Below are positions 7,166 to 15,584 of a stretch of DNA of 64,000 bases, piece by piece. The translations under genes were made by a program, and so were the position numbers. The DNA comes from Blautia sp. Its GTDB lineage: Bacteria > Bacillota > Clostridia > Lachnospirales > Lachnospiraceae. The stretch's first letter is position 1; every line of letters begins with the position of its first letter. The notes under the pieces are model-generated. The model was not told where the DNA came from. It made no database searches and saw nothing but the letters and a program-made list of their open reading frames with translations. The DNA is taken from contig JAFVGK010000180.1 of NCBI GenBank assembly GCA_017475035.1, positions 1 to 64,000 of the forward strand, read 5' to 3'.

Positions 7166-7864
7166 ATGCAATTTTTATCTACCATGTATAAACTGGTGGT
7201 GAATTACAGTAACTTTTTTTTAGAGGGTGTCCGCAACACTCTGATTCTTTCGGTTTTTTCCGTTGCCATCGGAACCGTCCTCGGCGCATTGATGGCGTTG
7301 GCCAGAATGAGCCGGTTCAGGCCCCTGCGCTGGCTTGCCATGGCATATATCGAATTTTTCCGCGGTACGCCTCTGATGGTACAGCTGATGTTTATTTTCT
7401 ATGGGCTGCCGATGGCAGGCATCACGTTTCCTGAGGTTTCTTTTATTCCGGATTTTTCCCGCTTTATGGCAGGTATTGTTGCAATGAGCCTGAATAGCTG
7501 TGCCTATGTGGCGGAGGTCATCCGTTCCGGGATCCAGGCGGTTGATAATGGCCAGATGGAAGCGGCAAGATGTCTGGGACTCAGCAAAGGACAGAGTATG
7601 ACCATGGTCGTATTGCCTCAGGCAGTACGGAATATTCTTCCTGCTTTGGGTAATGAGTTTATCACGGTGGTCAAGGAATCCTCCGTTGTTTCCGTCATCG
7701 GTATCGCAGAGCTGATGTACCGCACCAACGGTGTGAAGGCAAAAACCTATAATGTTCTGGAATGTCTTGCCGTAGCGGCTGTGATCTATTTTATCATGAC
7801 CTTTACCTTCAGTAAGATTGTCGCCTGGACGGAAAGGAGGATGGCGTATGGCCGGGAAGATTGA
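7166..7864 (+). CDS. Amino acid ABC transporter permease
   Basis: A 232-residue HisM/GlnP-type inner membrane permease with about five transmembrane helices. The EAA loop is visible ([22 protein letters not shown]), where the ATPase docks, and the family hallmark [12 protein letters not shown] follows the second helix. ATG 7166 has GAGGAGG 8 nt upstream. The gene overlaps the ATPase gene by 17 nt, which indicates translational coupling. It forms the channel for the amino acid delivered by the binding protein encoded upstream. Confidence 0.93.
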   Translation: MQFLSTMYKLVVNYSNFFLEGVRNTLILSVFSVAIGTVLGALMALARMSRFRPLRWLAMAYIEFFRGTPLMVQLMFIFYGLPMAGITFPEVSFIPDFSRFMAGIVAMSLNSCAYVAEVIRSGIQAVDNGQMEAARCLGLSKGQSMTMVVLPQAVRNILPALGNEFITVVKESSVVSVIGIAELMYRTNGVKAKTYNVLECLAVAAVIYFIMTFTFSKIVAWTERRMAYGRED

Positions 7865-8666
7865 TCCGGCGGGTATGGTTTCCACGGAAAATCAGGCTTC
7901 ATCTAAGCTGCTTTCCGATCTGGGACCGGAATCCGGAAAAGAAATTATTCGTGTATCCCATCTTACCAAAAAGTTTAAAAAGCTTCTGGTTCTGGATGAC
8001 ATTTCGATCTCTTTTCAGGCTCATGAGGTAGTATCGGTGATCGGCCCTTCCGGCGGGGGAAAGAGTACTTTTCTGCGCTGCCTGAATCTGATGGAAACAC
8101 CGACTTCGGGAAGTATCTACGTAGACGGCGTGGATATCTGTGGGAAGGGAATCAATATTAACCGCCATCGGGAAAAGATGGGGATGGTTTTTCAGCAGTT
8201 CAACCTTTTTAACAATATGAACGTGATGAAAAACCTGATTGCGGCTCCTGTCAAGCTGAAAAAGATGACGACGGAAGAGGCGGAAGCCAAAGCGGTGGAG
8301 CTGCTCAGACGCGTCGGGCTGGAGGAAAAAAAAGACAGCTTCCCGAATTCTCTTTCCGGCGGCCAAAAGCAGAGGATTGCCATCGTGCGCGCATTAATGA
8401 TGAACCCGGAGGTTATGCTTTTTGATGAGCCTACGAGCGCCCTGGATCCGGAAATGATCGGAGAAGTGCTGGATGTCATGAAAGAACTGGCCGTGGAAGG
8501 AATGACGATGATCGTGGTTACCCATGAGATGCGTTTTGCACGGGAGGTTTCCAGCCGTACCCTCTTTCTGAACGGGGGACATATCGAAGAAGACAAGCCT
8601 TCGCGCCAGTTGTTTGACAATCCGGAAAGCCCAAGACTAATCTCATTTCTGCAAAAGGTATTGTAA
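7848..8666 (+). CDS. Amino acid ABC transporter ATP-binding protein
   Basis: A 272-residue ATPase of the GlnQ/HisP type that powers the adjacent permease. It has Walker [11 protein letters not shown]-loop FQQFNLF, signature LSGGQKQR, Walker B VMLFDEP and switch His in VTHEM. ATG 7848 follows AAAGGAGG. The protein carries about 35 extra residues before the usual start ([11 protein letters not shown]), a short polar extension not typical of the family. It closes the operon and is followed by a strong terminator. Confidence 0.94.
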   Translation: MAGKIDPAGMVSTENQASSKLLSDLGPESGKEIIRVSHLTKKFKKLLVLDDISISFQAHEVVSVIGPSGGGKSTFLRCLNLMETPTSGSIYVDGVDICGKGININRHREKMGMVFQQFNLFNNMNVMKNLIAAPVKLKKMTTEEAEAKAVELLRRVGLEEKKDSFPNSLSGGQKQRIAIVRALMMNPEVMLFDEPTSALDPEMIGEVLDVMKELAVEGMTMIVVTHEMRFAREVSSRTLFLNGGHIEEDKPSRQLFDNPESPRLISFLQKVL

Positions 8667-8674
8667 AAACTTAC

Positions 8675-8706
8675 AGAACGGTTCTCGATCAGAACCGTTC
8701 TTTTTA
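8675..8706 (+). terminator. Rho-independent terminator of the amino acid ABC operon
   Basis: AGAACGGTTCT (8675-8685) pairs with AGAACCGTTCT (8691-8701), followed by a T-run, 8 nt after the ATPase stop codon. Confidence 0.93.
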
Positions 8707-8719
8707 AATAAAAACACTA

Positions 8720-8748
8720 TTGAAAAAAACACAAAAATCTTTTACAAT
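8720..8748 (+). promoter_or_regulatory. Promoter upstream of ddh
   Basis: TTGAAA (8720-8725), 17-nt spacer, TACAAT (8743-8748). It would give ddh a leader of about 250 nt that contains an R1 repeat and a compact folded block (8916-8979). No other gene is seen in 8707-9005. Confidence 0.65.
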
Positions 8749-8778
8749 GGAACACGCTAAAGCACGAAAGTATGGAAA

Positions 8779-8876
8779 ACGAATAAAACGACTGCGTCTT
8801 GATTCGTTTGCCACGCCGAATTTACGTTGCGCAAGAGGCGTTTTTTTCACAGTAAATTCATGTGCATACAATACTA
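8779..8876 (+). repeat. Dispersed repeat family R1, copy A
   Basis: An intergenic repeat of about 100 nt. It shares with copies at 12386-12480, 27476-27587 and 59516-59593 (minus) a left half AACGAAT...TTGATTCGTTT, a centre CGCCGRATTTACG and a right half GTAAATYC...GCATAC. The left half can fold, because AAACGAAT and ATTCGTTT are complementary. It sits behind a terminator, inside the probable ddh leader. It has no coding potential. Confidence 0.7.
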
Positions 8877-8915
8877 ATTGCTGCCTATGCCGCGCACGCC
8901 TGGCATCACCATAAA

Positions 8916-8979
8916 TGAAAGTGAGGGCATGGGTGCATCCCATTTTGGCCGCGCCCTTCACGGGACGGGCCGGCTTTCA
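8916..8979 (+). promoter_or_regulatory. Compact folded leader element before ddh
   Basis: TGAAAG (8916-8921) pairs with CTTTCA (8974-8979). Inside lie ATGGG/CCCAT (929-943) and GGCC/GGCC pairings, making a small three-way fold about 25 nt before the ddh start. It matches no riboswitch class I can name. The structure is a hand-drawn fold and could be chance in GC-rich sequence. Confidence 0.3.
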
Positions 8980-9005
8980 AAGTAAAATGACCGGAGGAAA
9001 ATGCT

Positions 9006-9986
9006 ATGAAAATTGGTATCATGGGATACGGAAATCTTGGAAAGGGAGTGGAGCTGGCAGTGAAAGCGGCTCCGGATATGGAACTGGCGGCTGTGTTTAC
9101 CCGCAGAGATCCTTCCTCCTTAAAGCTGCAGACCCCAAACGTGCCTGTGGCGGCATCTGCCGAGGCGGAGCAGTGGAAGGATAAAATCGATGTACTGATC
9201 ATCTGCGGCGGCAGCGCGACAGATCTTCCTGTCCAGACACCCAGGTATGCCGAGATGTTTCATGTAATAGACAGCTTTGATACGCACGCGAGAATTCCGG
9301 AGCACTTTGCAAATGTAGATGCCGCGGCTAAGAAAGGCGGCAAGGTCGCTGTTATTTCCTGCGGCTGGGATCCGGGTATGTTTTCACTGGCAAGAACATA
9401 TGCAAACGCGATTCTGCCGGATGGACATGACTACACCTTCTGGGGCAAGGGCATTTCCCAGGGTCATTCGGATGCGATCCGCCGCGTACCGGGCGTGAAG
9501 GATGCCAAACAGTATACCATCCCTGTAGAGAGTGCTTTAAAAGCAGTCAGGAACGGGGAAAATCCGGAACTGACCACCCGGCAGAAGCATACCAGGGAAT
9601 GCTTTGTGGTATTGGAAGAAGGGGCAGATGCGGCAGCGGTAGAAAAGCAGATCAAAGAAATGCCGAATTATTTTTCGGATTATGATACGACAGTACACTT
9701 TATCAGTGAAGAGGAGCTGAAACGTGACCACAGCGCCATGCCCCACGGAGGCTTTGTGATCCGAAGCGGAAAGACGGGAGCAGATAAAGAGCATACACAT
9801 ATTATTGAATACAGTCTGAAACTGGATTCCAACCCGGAATTCACGACAAGTGTGCTGACGGCCTGCGCGAGGGCCGCCTATCGCCTGGCGTCGGAAGGTC
9901 AGACCGGCTGTAAGACGATGCTGGATATCCCCCCGGCTTATCTGTCAGAGAAAACGGGAGAGGAACTGAGGGCTCACCTGCTTTGA
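9006..9986 (+). CDS. ddh: meso-Diaminopimelate D-dehydrogenase
   Basis: A 326-residue NADP-dependent dehydrogenase that converts tetrahydrodipicolinate and ammonia to meso-diaminopimelate in one step, feeding lysine and peptidoglycan synthesis. The Rossmann motif GYGNLGKG is at residues 7-14. Family-typical segments follow: CGGSATDLPVQTP, DSFDTHARIP, SCGWDPGMFSLAR, WGKGISQGHSDAIRR and the C-terminal HTHIIEYSLKLDSNPEFT. Length matches the family. GGAGG lies 9 nt before the ATG. It has its own promoter and a long leader. It converges on tctA with a shared terminator. Confidence 0.96.
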   Translation: MKIGIMGYGNLGKGVELAVKAAPDMELAAVFTRRDPSSLKLQTPNVPVAASAEAEQWKDKIDVLIICGGSATDLPVQTPRYAEMFHVIDSFDTHARIPEHFANVDAAAKKGGKVAVISCGWDPGMFSLARTYANAILPDGHDYTFWGKGISQGHSDAIRRVPGVKDAKQYTIPVESALKAVRNGENPELTTRQKHTRECFVVLEEGADAAAVEKQIKEMPNYFSDYDTTVHFISEEELKRDHSAMPHGGFVIRSGKTGADKEHTHIIEYSLKLDSNPEFTTSVLTACARAAYRLASEGQTGCKTMLDIPPAYLSEKTGEELRAHLL

Positions 9987-10003
9987 AGGAATATTAAGAC
10001 GAG

Positions 10004-10057
10004 AGCAGCTTCGCTGCGAAGCGATCCGGCAGAATCAGGTCTTTGTTGATGTAATCA
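10004..10057 (+). repeat. Dispersed repeat family R2, copy 2
   Basis: Begins about 17 nt after the ddh stop. The core GCTGCGAAGCGATCCGGCAGAATCAGG and the tail TTTGTTGATGTAATC match the reverse complement of the copy at 37453-37505 almost base for base, and the copies at 35615-35660 and 4803-4849 more loosely. It can form the hairpin GCTTCG-CTG-CGAAGC. Confidence 0.65.
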
Positions 10058-10100
10058 GGAAAACAGGGTAGAGGAAAGCGCAGCCTCAGCTCTGCCATAA

Positions 10101-10143
10101 AAAAGAGTGGAACGAAGGATAGGGACCTTTGTTCCACTCTTTT
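10101..10143. terminator. Bidirectional terminator between ddh and tctA
   Basis: AAAAGAGTGGAAC (10101-10113) pairs with GTTCCACTCTTTT (10131-10143), with A-rich and T-rich flanks, so it can end transcripts from either side of this convergent pair. Confidence 0.85.
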
Positions 10144-10202
10144 GATTTTAGATATTAGTCCCTGGGAATTCTCCGCGTGATACAATGCTGCACCGGAATC
10201 AT

Positions 10203-11735
10203 TTATTCATTTTCTTTGTTCGCGGCGGCTTGTTCTGCCTCTCTCCTGTTAATCTTTTTCTGATTATGGATAGAGAAGAGAATCGTCGCTAGGCTGACGA
10301 TGAAGAAGCCCATTGCGATCGGACGGTGGAGGATTTCCAGGAAATTCCCATTATTCACGTCAACGAAACGTACGAAGTTCTGCTCACACATCGGACCAAG
10401 GATCAAGGCGAGAAGTATGGGAGAAAGAGGGAACTCATACTTGTTCATCAGCCAGCCGACTACGCCGAAAAGCACGCAGACACCGACATCAAAAACGTTT
10501 TTGTTGATGGCAAAAGCCCCGAGCAGAGAAACGACCAGGATGATCGGATAAAGCATTTTCTTTTCTACGGAGACAATTTTGGCAAAGAAACGTACGCCCA
10601 GGCAGCCGATCAGGAGCATGGCAAGGTTTGCCAGCATTAAGGCGGCAAAAACCTTGTAGACCGTCGGCAGCTCATTGACATACATCATCGGTCCAGGCTG
10701 GATTCCCTTCATGATAAAGGCGCCGAGAAGAACTGCGGTAACCGCGTCGCCGGGCACTCCAAGGGACAGCAGGGGGATCATTGCGCCGCCGGAACAGCCG
10801 TTATTTGCGGATTCTGTGGACGCCACGCCGTTTGGAATGCCGGTGCCCCATTTTTCCGGGTGCCTGGAAAAGCTCTTGTTGAATCCGTACGAAACAAAGA
10901 CAGCGATATCGCCGCCGGCACCCGGTATTGCCCCGATAAAAGTACCGATAATGCCGCCAAACAGGATGTTCGGCCAGATGGACCTGATGGTTCTGCCATC
11001 CGGGAGGACACGGGTGATTTTTTCATGAGAAGTTTCCTGCTTATCTTTCCCGCTGACGATCCGTTCTGCGCCGGCGATAACCTCTGATACTGCAAAAAGA
11101 CCGATCAGGACAGGAATAAAAGCAAAGCCGGACAGGAGCGGACGGAAACTGAAGACAAAACGTTTCGCGCCATAAGTAGGATCCTGCCCTACCGTAGCCA
11201 GCAAAAGTCCGAAGAAGGCGGAAATCAGACCTTTGGAGATGGACTTTCCGGATATGGATACGATAACAGACAAACCGAAAACGGCAAGCATGAGCATCTC
11301 GGCACTGGTAAATTTCATCGCCACCTTTGCCACGGCAGGAGAGAGGAAGGTCATGATCAAGGCCCCAAGGACGCCGCCACAGAAGGAAGAAAACAAAGCG
11401 ACGGAAAGTGCTTTGCCTGCCTGCCCTTTCTGGCACATGGGATAGCCGTCCAGCAGTGTAGCTGCCGCGGAAGGAGTGCCGGGAGCGTGAATCAGGATGG
11501 CTGAAATAGATCCGCCGTACATGCCTCCGCAATAGATGCCCAGCAGCAGCGCGATCGATGGGATCAGATCCATGCCGAAGGAAAAAGGAATCAGGAGGGC
11601 GACGCCCATCGTTGCGGTCATACCCGGAATGGCGCCTAAAAGAACGCCTCCCGCTGCGCCTAACAAGGCCATCAGAATGACCTGAAGACTGGTAAAGATA
11701 GCGCCATAGCTTTGAAACAGTAAACCCCAATCCAT
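10203..11735 (-). CDS. tctA: Tripartite tricarboxylate transporter permease, TctA
   Basis: A 510-residue large membrane subunit of a TctABC carrier, with about 11-12 transmembrane helices. The TctA hallmark near the N-terminus is present (GAIPGMTATMGVALLIPFS, then GGMYGGSISAILIHAPGTP), with its internal repeat around GGIIGTFIGAIPGAGG and GVASTESANN. It takes up carboxylates such as citrate using an ion gradient and the TctC binding protein. The start ATG 11735 has GGAGGTGAG 6-7 nt upstream. It is the last gene of tctC-tctB-tctA, 12 nt after tctB. Confidence 0.95.
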   Translation of the reverse strand: MDWGLLFQSYGAIFTSLQVILMALLGAAGGVLLGAIPGMTATMGVALLIPFSFGMDLIPSIALLLGIYCGGMYGGSISAILIHAPGTPSAAATLLDGYPMCQKGQAGKALSVALFSSFCGGVLGALIMTFLSPAVAKVAMKFTSAEMLMLAVFGLSVIVSISGKSISKGLISAFFGLLLATVGQDPTYGAKRFVFSFRPLLSGFAFIPVLIGLFAVSEVIAGAERIVSGKDKQETSHEKITRVLPDGRTIRSIWPNILFGGIIGTFIGAIPGAGGDIAVFVSYGFNKSFSRHPEKWGTGIPNGVASTESANNGCSGGAMIPLLSLGVPGDAVTAVLLGAFIMKGIQPGPMMYVNELPTVYKVFAALMLANLAMLLIGCLGVRFFAKIVSVEKKMLYPIILVVSLLGAFAINKNVFDVGVCVLFGVVGWLMNKYEFPLSPILLALILGPMCEQNFVRFVDVNNGNFLEILHRPIAMGFFIVSLATILFSIHNQKKINRREAEQAAANKENE

Positions 11736-11747
11736 ACACTCACCTCC

Positions 11748-12278
11748 TTAAATTTTGTCAACCAGGTCACGGAGAGGCTGAAGGACGCCCATCGGAATAT
11801 TGACGGTAAGAAGCTTATAAAAAACAAACCACAGAACCAGGGGGACAAGGATGGAGACCAGGATGATCGTGACAGGCTGTCTCTTTCCCACCATCCACAT
11901 GATGATGGCACAGACGATGGCGCTGATCAGGACATAACCCAGCTGTTCAAAGAATACCGTGAACAGGATGCAAAGACCGATGACCGCAAACGCGGCGAGG
12001 ACGCCTTTGTTTTTGACAGGATTCAGGCTTTCTGCCGGTGCGTTTTCCGGATCCTCCGGTTTCATCGTCCCGAAAACCTTGACGCAGGACTGGATCAGTA
12101 AGACAACCGTAAAAATCATCATGCCGATCAGCATGACTCTGGGGAAGGTAGCAGGCTGGACATAGGCTCTTTTCTGAACTTTAAATCCAAATGTCTCATA
12201 ATATGCCCAGCCCTCAAAAGCAAGAAGGAGCAAAGAGCATATCAGAGATGAAAAAGCTTTGGTTTCCGTTTTTTTCAA
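11748..12278 (-). CDS. tctB: Tripartite tricarboxylate transporter small membrane subunit, TctB
   Basis: A 176-residue small membrane subunit with four predicted helices (near residues 8-25, 42-62, 85-125 split in two, and 140-165). I place the start at TTG 12278, because AAAGGTGGTG lies 8-9 nt upstream and the product then starts just before the first helix, as in the family. The open frame extends upstream to 12356, but that stretch lacks a ribosome site and covers a terminator region. It works with TctA in the membrane; its precise role in transport is not settled. Confidence 0.85.
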   Translation of the reverse strand: MKKTETKAFSSLICSLLLLAFEGWAYYETFGFKVQKRAYVQPATFPRVMLIGMMIFTVVLLIQSCVKVFGTMKPEDPENAPAESLNPVKNKGVLAAFAVIGLCILFTVFFEQLGYVLISAIVCAIIMWMVGKRQPVTIILVSILVPLVLWFVFYKLLTVNIPMGVLQPLRDLVDKI

Positions 12279-12330
12279 TGGAAAAACACCACCTTTCTGC
12301 CTAAAACACTTCTGCGTGAAAAAGGACTGC

Positions 12331-12384
12331 GAAAAAAGCCCTCTGTGCATTCGCATTCGTAAGACTTATTCACAGCCCTTTTTT
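12331..12384 (-). terminator. Intercistronic terminator/attenuator between tctC and tctB
   Basis: Read on the minus strand, AAAAAAG...CTGTG (12384-12371) can pair with CACAG...CTTTTTT (12347-12331), leaving an internal loop, and ends in a T-run. It lies within the operon behind the binding-protein gene. The stem is imperfect, so its strength is uncertain. Confidence 0.55.
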
Positions 12385-12385
12385 A

Positions 12386-12480
12386 ATAGTATACGGGTCA
12401 AACGCAGCTGTTTTGATTCGCTGATTGCACCGGTTTTACGCTGCGTAAGCGGCAGCACGCCGGCGTAAATACATGCGCAG
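12386..12480 (+). repeat. Dispersed repeat family R1, copy B
   Basis: It shares TTTTGATTCG, a CACCGGTTTTACGCTGCGTAAGCGG-type core and GTAAATACATGCGCA with the other R1 copies. TTACGC-T-GCGTAA can form a small hairpin. It occupies the tctC-tctB intergenic gap (12279-12570), which otherwise holds only the attenuator and an imperfect AAGGCCTG/CAGGGCTT hairpin near 12510-12530. Confidence 0.6.
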
Positions 12481-12570
12481 CCGGTCAAAGCGTCTGCAAG
12501 CTCTTTAAGGCCTGAAAAACAGGGCTTTTCAAATAACCCGGGATGAGACGAATCTGCTTCTGCTTCTGAA

Positions 12571-13563
12571 TCAGATCAGATCAGCCGCTTCCATAGCAGC
12601 AGGAACGTCGACATCTTCCTGCTGCTGCAGGAACTCTTTGAACTCTTCCGCGTTCAGGTAAGCGATGCCGAGGCCGGCATTATTCATGTACTCGATGAAG
12701 TCAGGATCTTCAACGGCTTTTGCGCAGGCATCCTGCAGGATCTGACGGATCTCATCGTCTACGCCCAGAGGAAGGGCAAAGCCGCGCCATGTCGTATAGA
12801 CAGCGTCGACTCCCTGCTCTTTGCAGGTCGGAACATCCGGGAACGCAGGGATGCGTTCTTCACCCATGAGGCCAAGGCAGATCAGGTCGCCGGATTCGAT
12901 GAAGCTTCTGGCCTCTGCAAGAGAAACGGTCACGCCTTCAACGTCTACGCCCTGGGCAGCAGCCTGCACCGCGGAAGCAGCGCCGTCCGCGAAGGTAACC
13001 ATACGAAGATCGATGTCCGCGGCGTTCATCAGATAACCGCCTGCGATATGCCATACAGAAGCATTGGATGAACCGCCCATGCGAACCTCACCCGGATGCT
13101 CCTTGCAATAGTCAATAAAGGTAGCCAGATCTGTAATGCCGTTGGCTTCTGCCCAGGCTTTATTTACCGTAACGCCTGCGGCGTCCGCATTCAGGCGGCA
13201 GAGCGGATCATAGTTTTCATAGGATTTGTAATCGGAGGTCTCGAGGAGGTTATAGGTCACAACCTCGAAAGTGATGGAGCCGAAGGTATATCCGTCCGGT
13301 TCCGCATCTGCGATGGCTTCATGTCCTGTGACGCCGCCTGCGCCGGTCCGGTTGTCGACGGTGATGGTCTGTCCCAGCTCTTTCTGCAGCGCTTCGCAGA
13401 ATGCGCGGACACAGGAGTCGGTACCGCCGCCTGCGCCCCATGGGCAGATCGCGGTGATGGGCTTGGTCGGATAATCTGCTGCCATAACGGTGGACATCGC
13501 GCCGACTGTCATAGCGCACACCAGAATAAGGCTGCCGATGGTCTTAAGTAGGGATTTTTTCAT
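12571..13563 (-). CDS. tctC: Tripartite tricarboxylate transporter substrate-binding protein, TctC
   Basis: A 330-residue extracytoplasmic receptor of the Bug/TctC family. A Sec signal peptide (MKKSLLKTIGSLILV..., cleaved near VMA-ADYP) leads into the family opening YPTKPITAICPWGAGGGTD and the NRTGAGGVTGHEA loop that contacts a ligand carboxylate. ATG 13563 has GGAGGACA upstream; an in-frame start at 13578 precedes that site. It is the first gene of the operon, behind the promoter at 13605-13633, and delivers a carboxylate to TctAB. The ligand is not predictable. Confidence 0.94.
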   Translation of the reverse strand: MKKSLLKTIGSLILVCAMTVGAMSTVMAADYPTKPITAICPWGAGGGTDSCVRAFCEALQKELGQTITVDNRTGAGGVTGHEAIADAEPDGYTFGSITFEVVTYNLLETSDYKSYENYDPLCRLNADAAGVTVNKAWAEANGITDLATFIDYCKEHPGEVRMGGSSNASVWHIAGGYLMNAADIDLRMVTFADGAASAVQAAAQGVDVEGVTVSLAEARSFIESGDLICLGLMGEERIPAFPDVPTCKEQGVDAVYTTWRGFALPLGVDDEIRQILQDACAKAVEDPDFIEYMNNAGLGIAYLNAEEFKEFLQQQEDVDVPAAMEAADLI

Positions 13564-13604
13564 AAGTCTGTCCTCCATACAAGATTAGTTTTTGTAGCAC
13601 TTGT

Positions 13605-13633
13605 ATAATATCACGAATGCAGATGATTGACAA
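13605..13633 (-). promoter_or_regulatory. Promoter of tctCBA
   Basis: On the minus strand TTGTCA (13633-13628), a 17-nt spacer and TATTAT (13610-13605), ending about 40 nt before the tctC start codon. Confidence 0.7.
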
Positions 13634-13715
13634 TCATATCTTTTATTATCTTTTTGAAAAAACAGCTTATATTTTAAAATAATTATTCTCACTACCAGCT
13701 CGGCTCACATCTTTA

Positions 13716-13911
13716 ACAGGCGGACGGATCGATGTCACAATGAGCGATGCATTCGAAAAATAATTGACGAGACTGAAACCGATGGGAGACTTGAGGTCTG
13801 AGGTGGCTCCGGTGCTTTTCCGGAGACATTTCAGACCTTTAGTCTCCCACGGGAGATGGCTCGGCTGTTATTTTTCGGCTGAGCGAATGTGACATCTATC
13901 CGGGAGCCTGT
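13716..13911. repeat. Long imperfect palindrome (foldback element)
   Basis: Two arms of about 90 nt fold over a short loop near 13815. The outer arms pair ACAGGC with GCCTGT and GATGTCACA with TGTGACATC. The middle pairs GAAAAATAA with TTATTTTTC and GGGAGACT with AGTCTCCC. The tip pairs GGTCTGA with TCAGACC and GCTCCGG with CCGGAGA. It fills the gap 13634-14079 between the yesL operon and the tct promoter. It has no open frame and no terminal T-tract, so it may be a miniature foldback transposon relic or a structured RNA. A CCCTGA/TCAGGG hairpin follows at about 13917-13938. Confidence 0.65.
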
Positions 13912-14079
13912 GCAAACCCTGAAGCCGAGCGTCAGGGTATCGCCAAAACCCTGATCTTTCACTTGACGATAACTACATTAAATTTAAGTTTAAAGCAGTT
14001 CTTCCTGGCAAAAGCTTCTGCCGGACTATAGAAAGCGACACGGAACACGAGAGCGGACGGGCAGAGGTTTCACCTTCCA

Positions 14080-14796
14080 CTATGCGATCTCCAGGTACGT
14101 GAGAAACTGTTTTACGGTATCCAGGCGCTGGGTATTTGCGATGACGCCGAGATAAACCGGTTCGGAAAAGCCGGCCTCGGCGAAGCAGGGGAAACATCCG
14201 GCGTCAATTCCCATAGGATATTCCAGGACGGTGGACTGATAAGCGACGGAGGAGTCATAGACGACCTCTTTGGCGTTATCCTCCACGATTTCTTTGTTTA
14301 CTGCAAGACGGCATTGTTCAGAAAGGCCGTCCAGCTTTGAAAGATCATAGAGATAGCCATTCTGCGCAAAAGCGTCAAAGGCTTCCTGATTCATCAGGAC
14401 GACATCAAGCCTTTCGTCATCGATGGCTGCCAGGATCTTGACCTGGGAGGCGTAATTATATGCATAATATTCGCTGCTTTCATCTGTGGTCAGGTACAGG
14501 CCGGTATAATACAGAACCTCCTGTTGATCCGGGCTGCCGTTACAGTAAGAAAGAAAGCCGTCAGTGAGCTTTTCGGTCAGAGTCTCTCCTGTGACAATAT
14601 TAACAGCCCCAAGGTGTAAGACTGCTTCCTTTTTTCCGAGATGATGGAAGAGGAGAGAAAGAATAAAAAAAGCCGCAAATAAACCGGCGAAAATCGGCAG
14701 CTTATAATAATCCCAGATATATTGCGCTTTTTGCGGCAGGGAAAGGTCAGACCAGGAGGTATGCCGTTCTGCCACGGCCGGACGCTTTTTTCTCAT
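14080..14796 (-). CDS. Single-pass membrane protein of unknown function
   Basis: I do not recognise a named family. The 238-residue product has a short basic cytoplasmic N-terminus, one transmembrane helix at about residues 34-50 (LPIFAGLFAAFFILSLLF) and a large outside domain. The segment RLDVVLMNQEAFDAFAQNGYLYDL resembles stretches of sugar-binding proteins, so a ligand-binding fold tethered to the membrane is possible. It lies 32 nt after yesL in the LacI-led minus-strand operon next to a sugar ABC importer, which points to an accessory role in that uptake system. AGAAAGGA lies about 11 nt before the ATG. Confidence 0.7.
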   Translation of the reverse strand: MRKKRPAVAERHTSWSDLSLPQKAQYIWDYYKLPIFAGLFAAFFILSLLFHHLGKKEAVLHLGAVNIVTGETLTEKLTDGFLSYCNGSPDQQEVLYYTGLYLTTDESSEYYAYNYASQVKILAAIDDERLDVVLMNQEAFDAFAQNGYLYDLSKLDGLSEQCRLAVNKEIVEDNAKEVVYDSSVAYQSTVLEYPMGIDAGCFPCFAEAGFSEPVYLGVIANTQRLDTVKQFLTYLEIA

Positions 14797-14828
14797 TTCA
14801 TGTTCGATCCTTTCTGGTTCTTTATGCG

Positions 14829-15476
14829 TTAATTCTGTTCACCCGGGTTTTCTGTTTCTTCACCGTCAGAGCCTTCACATTGTTTCAGCACGCCGCCAAG
14901 CAGATAAGAGCACAGATATGCGCATAATCCCTCTCCGAAAATGAAGGCGGGGGTAAAGAAGCGGACGATGATGAGAAGCATGAAAAAATAGATAGCTGCC
15001 ATCAGAACCGTGCAGAAAAGGAATCGGATGCCGATGAACAGAGAGTTTTTCAGCATTGCGAAAACAGTATTCTCAAAATGCGCCATCAATGGGAAAATAT
15101 ACATCAGTATGATGCCATAGGCTATGAAAACCACAACCAATGCCGCCGCGAGAATCGTCCAGAAGGCGTTCTCATAACGAAGATGGTAGAGGACATAACC
15201 GTCCACGCCGAGGACAACGCCAAGAGCGAGGAGGATGAGCCAGACTTTGGTTGAAAACCTGAAATTCTCCTTAAATGCCTTGAAAAACCCGTAGGTGACG
15301 GAACCTTCCTCATTCTTTGCCATTTTTAAGGTAACGGTAAAGAGAGCAGTGGTGGAAGCTCCGATCGTAAAAACCGGAATGGAGCAGATGAACCAGAGAA
15401 GGTTAAGCCAGACCGTGAAGGCGATTTTTGTAAGCTGGATCATCAGCGGGTTGTCAGGGCTGAAAAAATCTTTCAT
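14829..15476 (-). CDS. YesL family (DUF624) membrane protein
   Basis: A 215-residue DUF624/YesL protein. The family start is clear (FFSPDNPLMIQLTKIAFTV, then IGASTTALFTVTLKMAKNEEG), and five to six membrane helices are predicted. Such proteins usually sit beside LplB/YtcP-type sugar transporters, as here; their biochemical role is unknown. I use ATG 15476, which follows AGGAGGAGGAG by about 10 nt; the frame runs on to 15524 but the added residues are a basic tail outside the usual family start. A second YesL gene occurs at 48155-48895. Confidence 0.85.
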   Translation of the reverse strand: MKDFFSPDNPLMIQLTKIAFTVWLNLLWFICSIPVFTIGASTTALFTVTLKMAKNEEGSVTYGFFKAFKENFRFSTKVWLILLALGVVLGVDGYVLYHLRYENAFWTILAAALVVVFIAYGIILMYIFPLMAHFENTVFAMLKNSLFIGIRFLFCTVLMAAIYFFMLLIIVRFFTPAFIFGEGLCAYLCSYLLGGVLKQCEGSDGEETENPGEQN

Positions 15477-15584
15477 ACCTTTCTTTCTCCTCCTCCTAAA
15501 ACGAAGTTTGGTACGTTGGCTCAATGTTTTCGGGTTACGGTTTTAACACAGTTCCTTAGGCAGCTGAACTGAGAAAAGGCAAAA

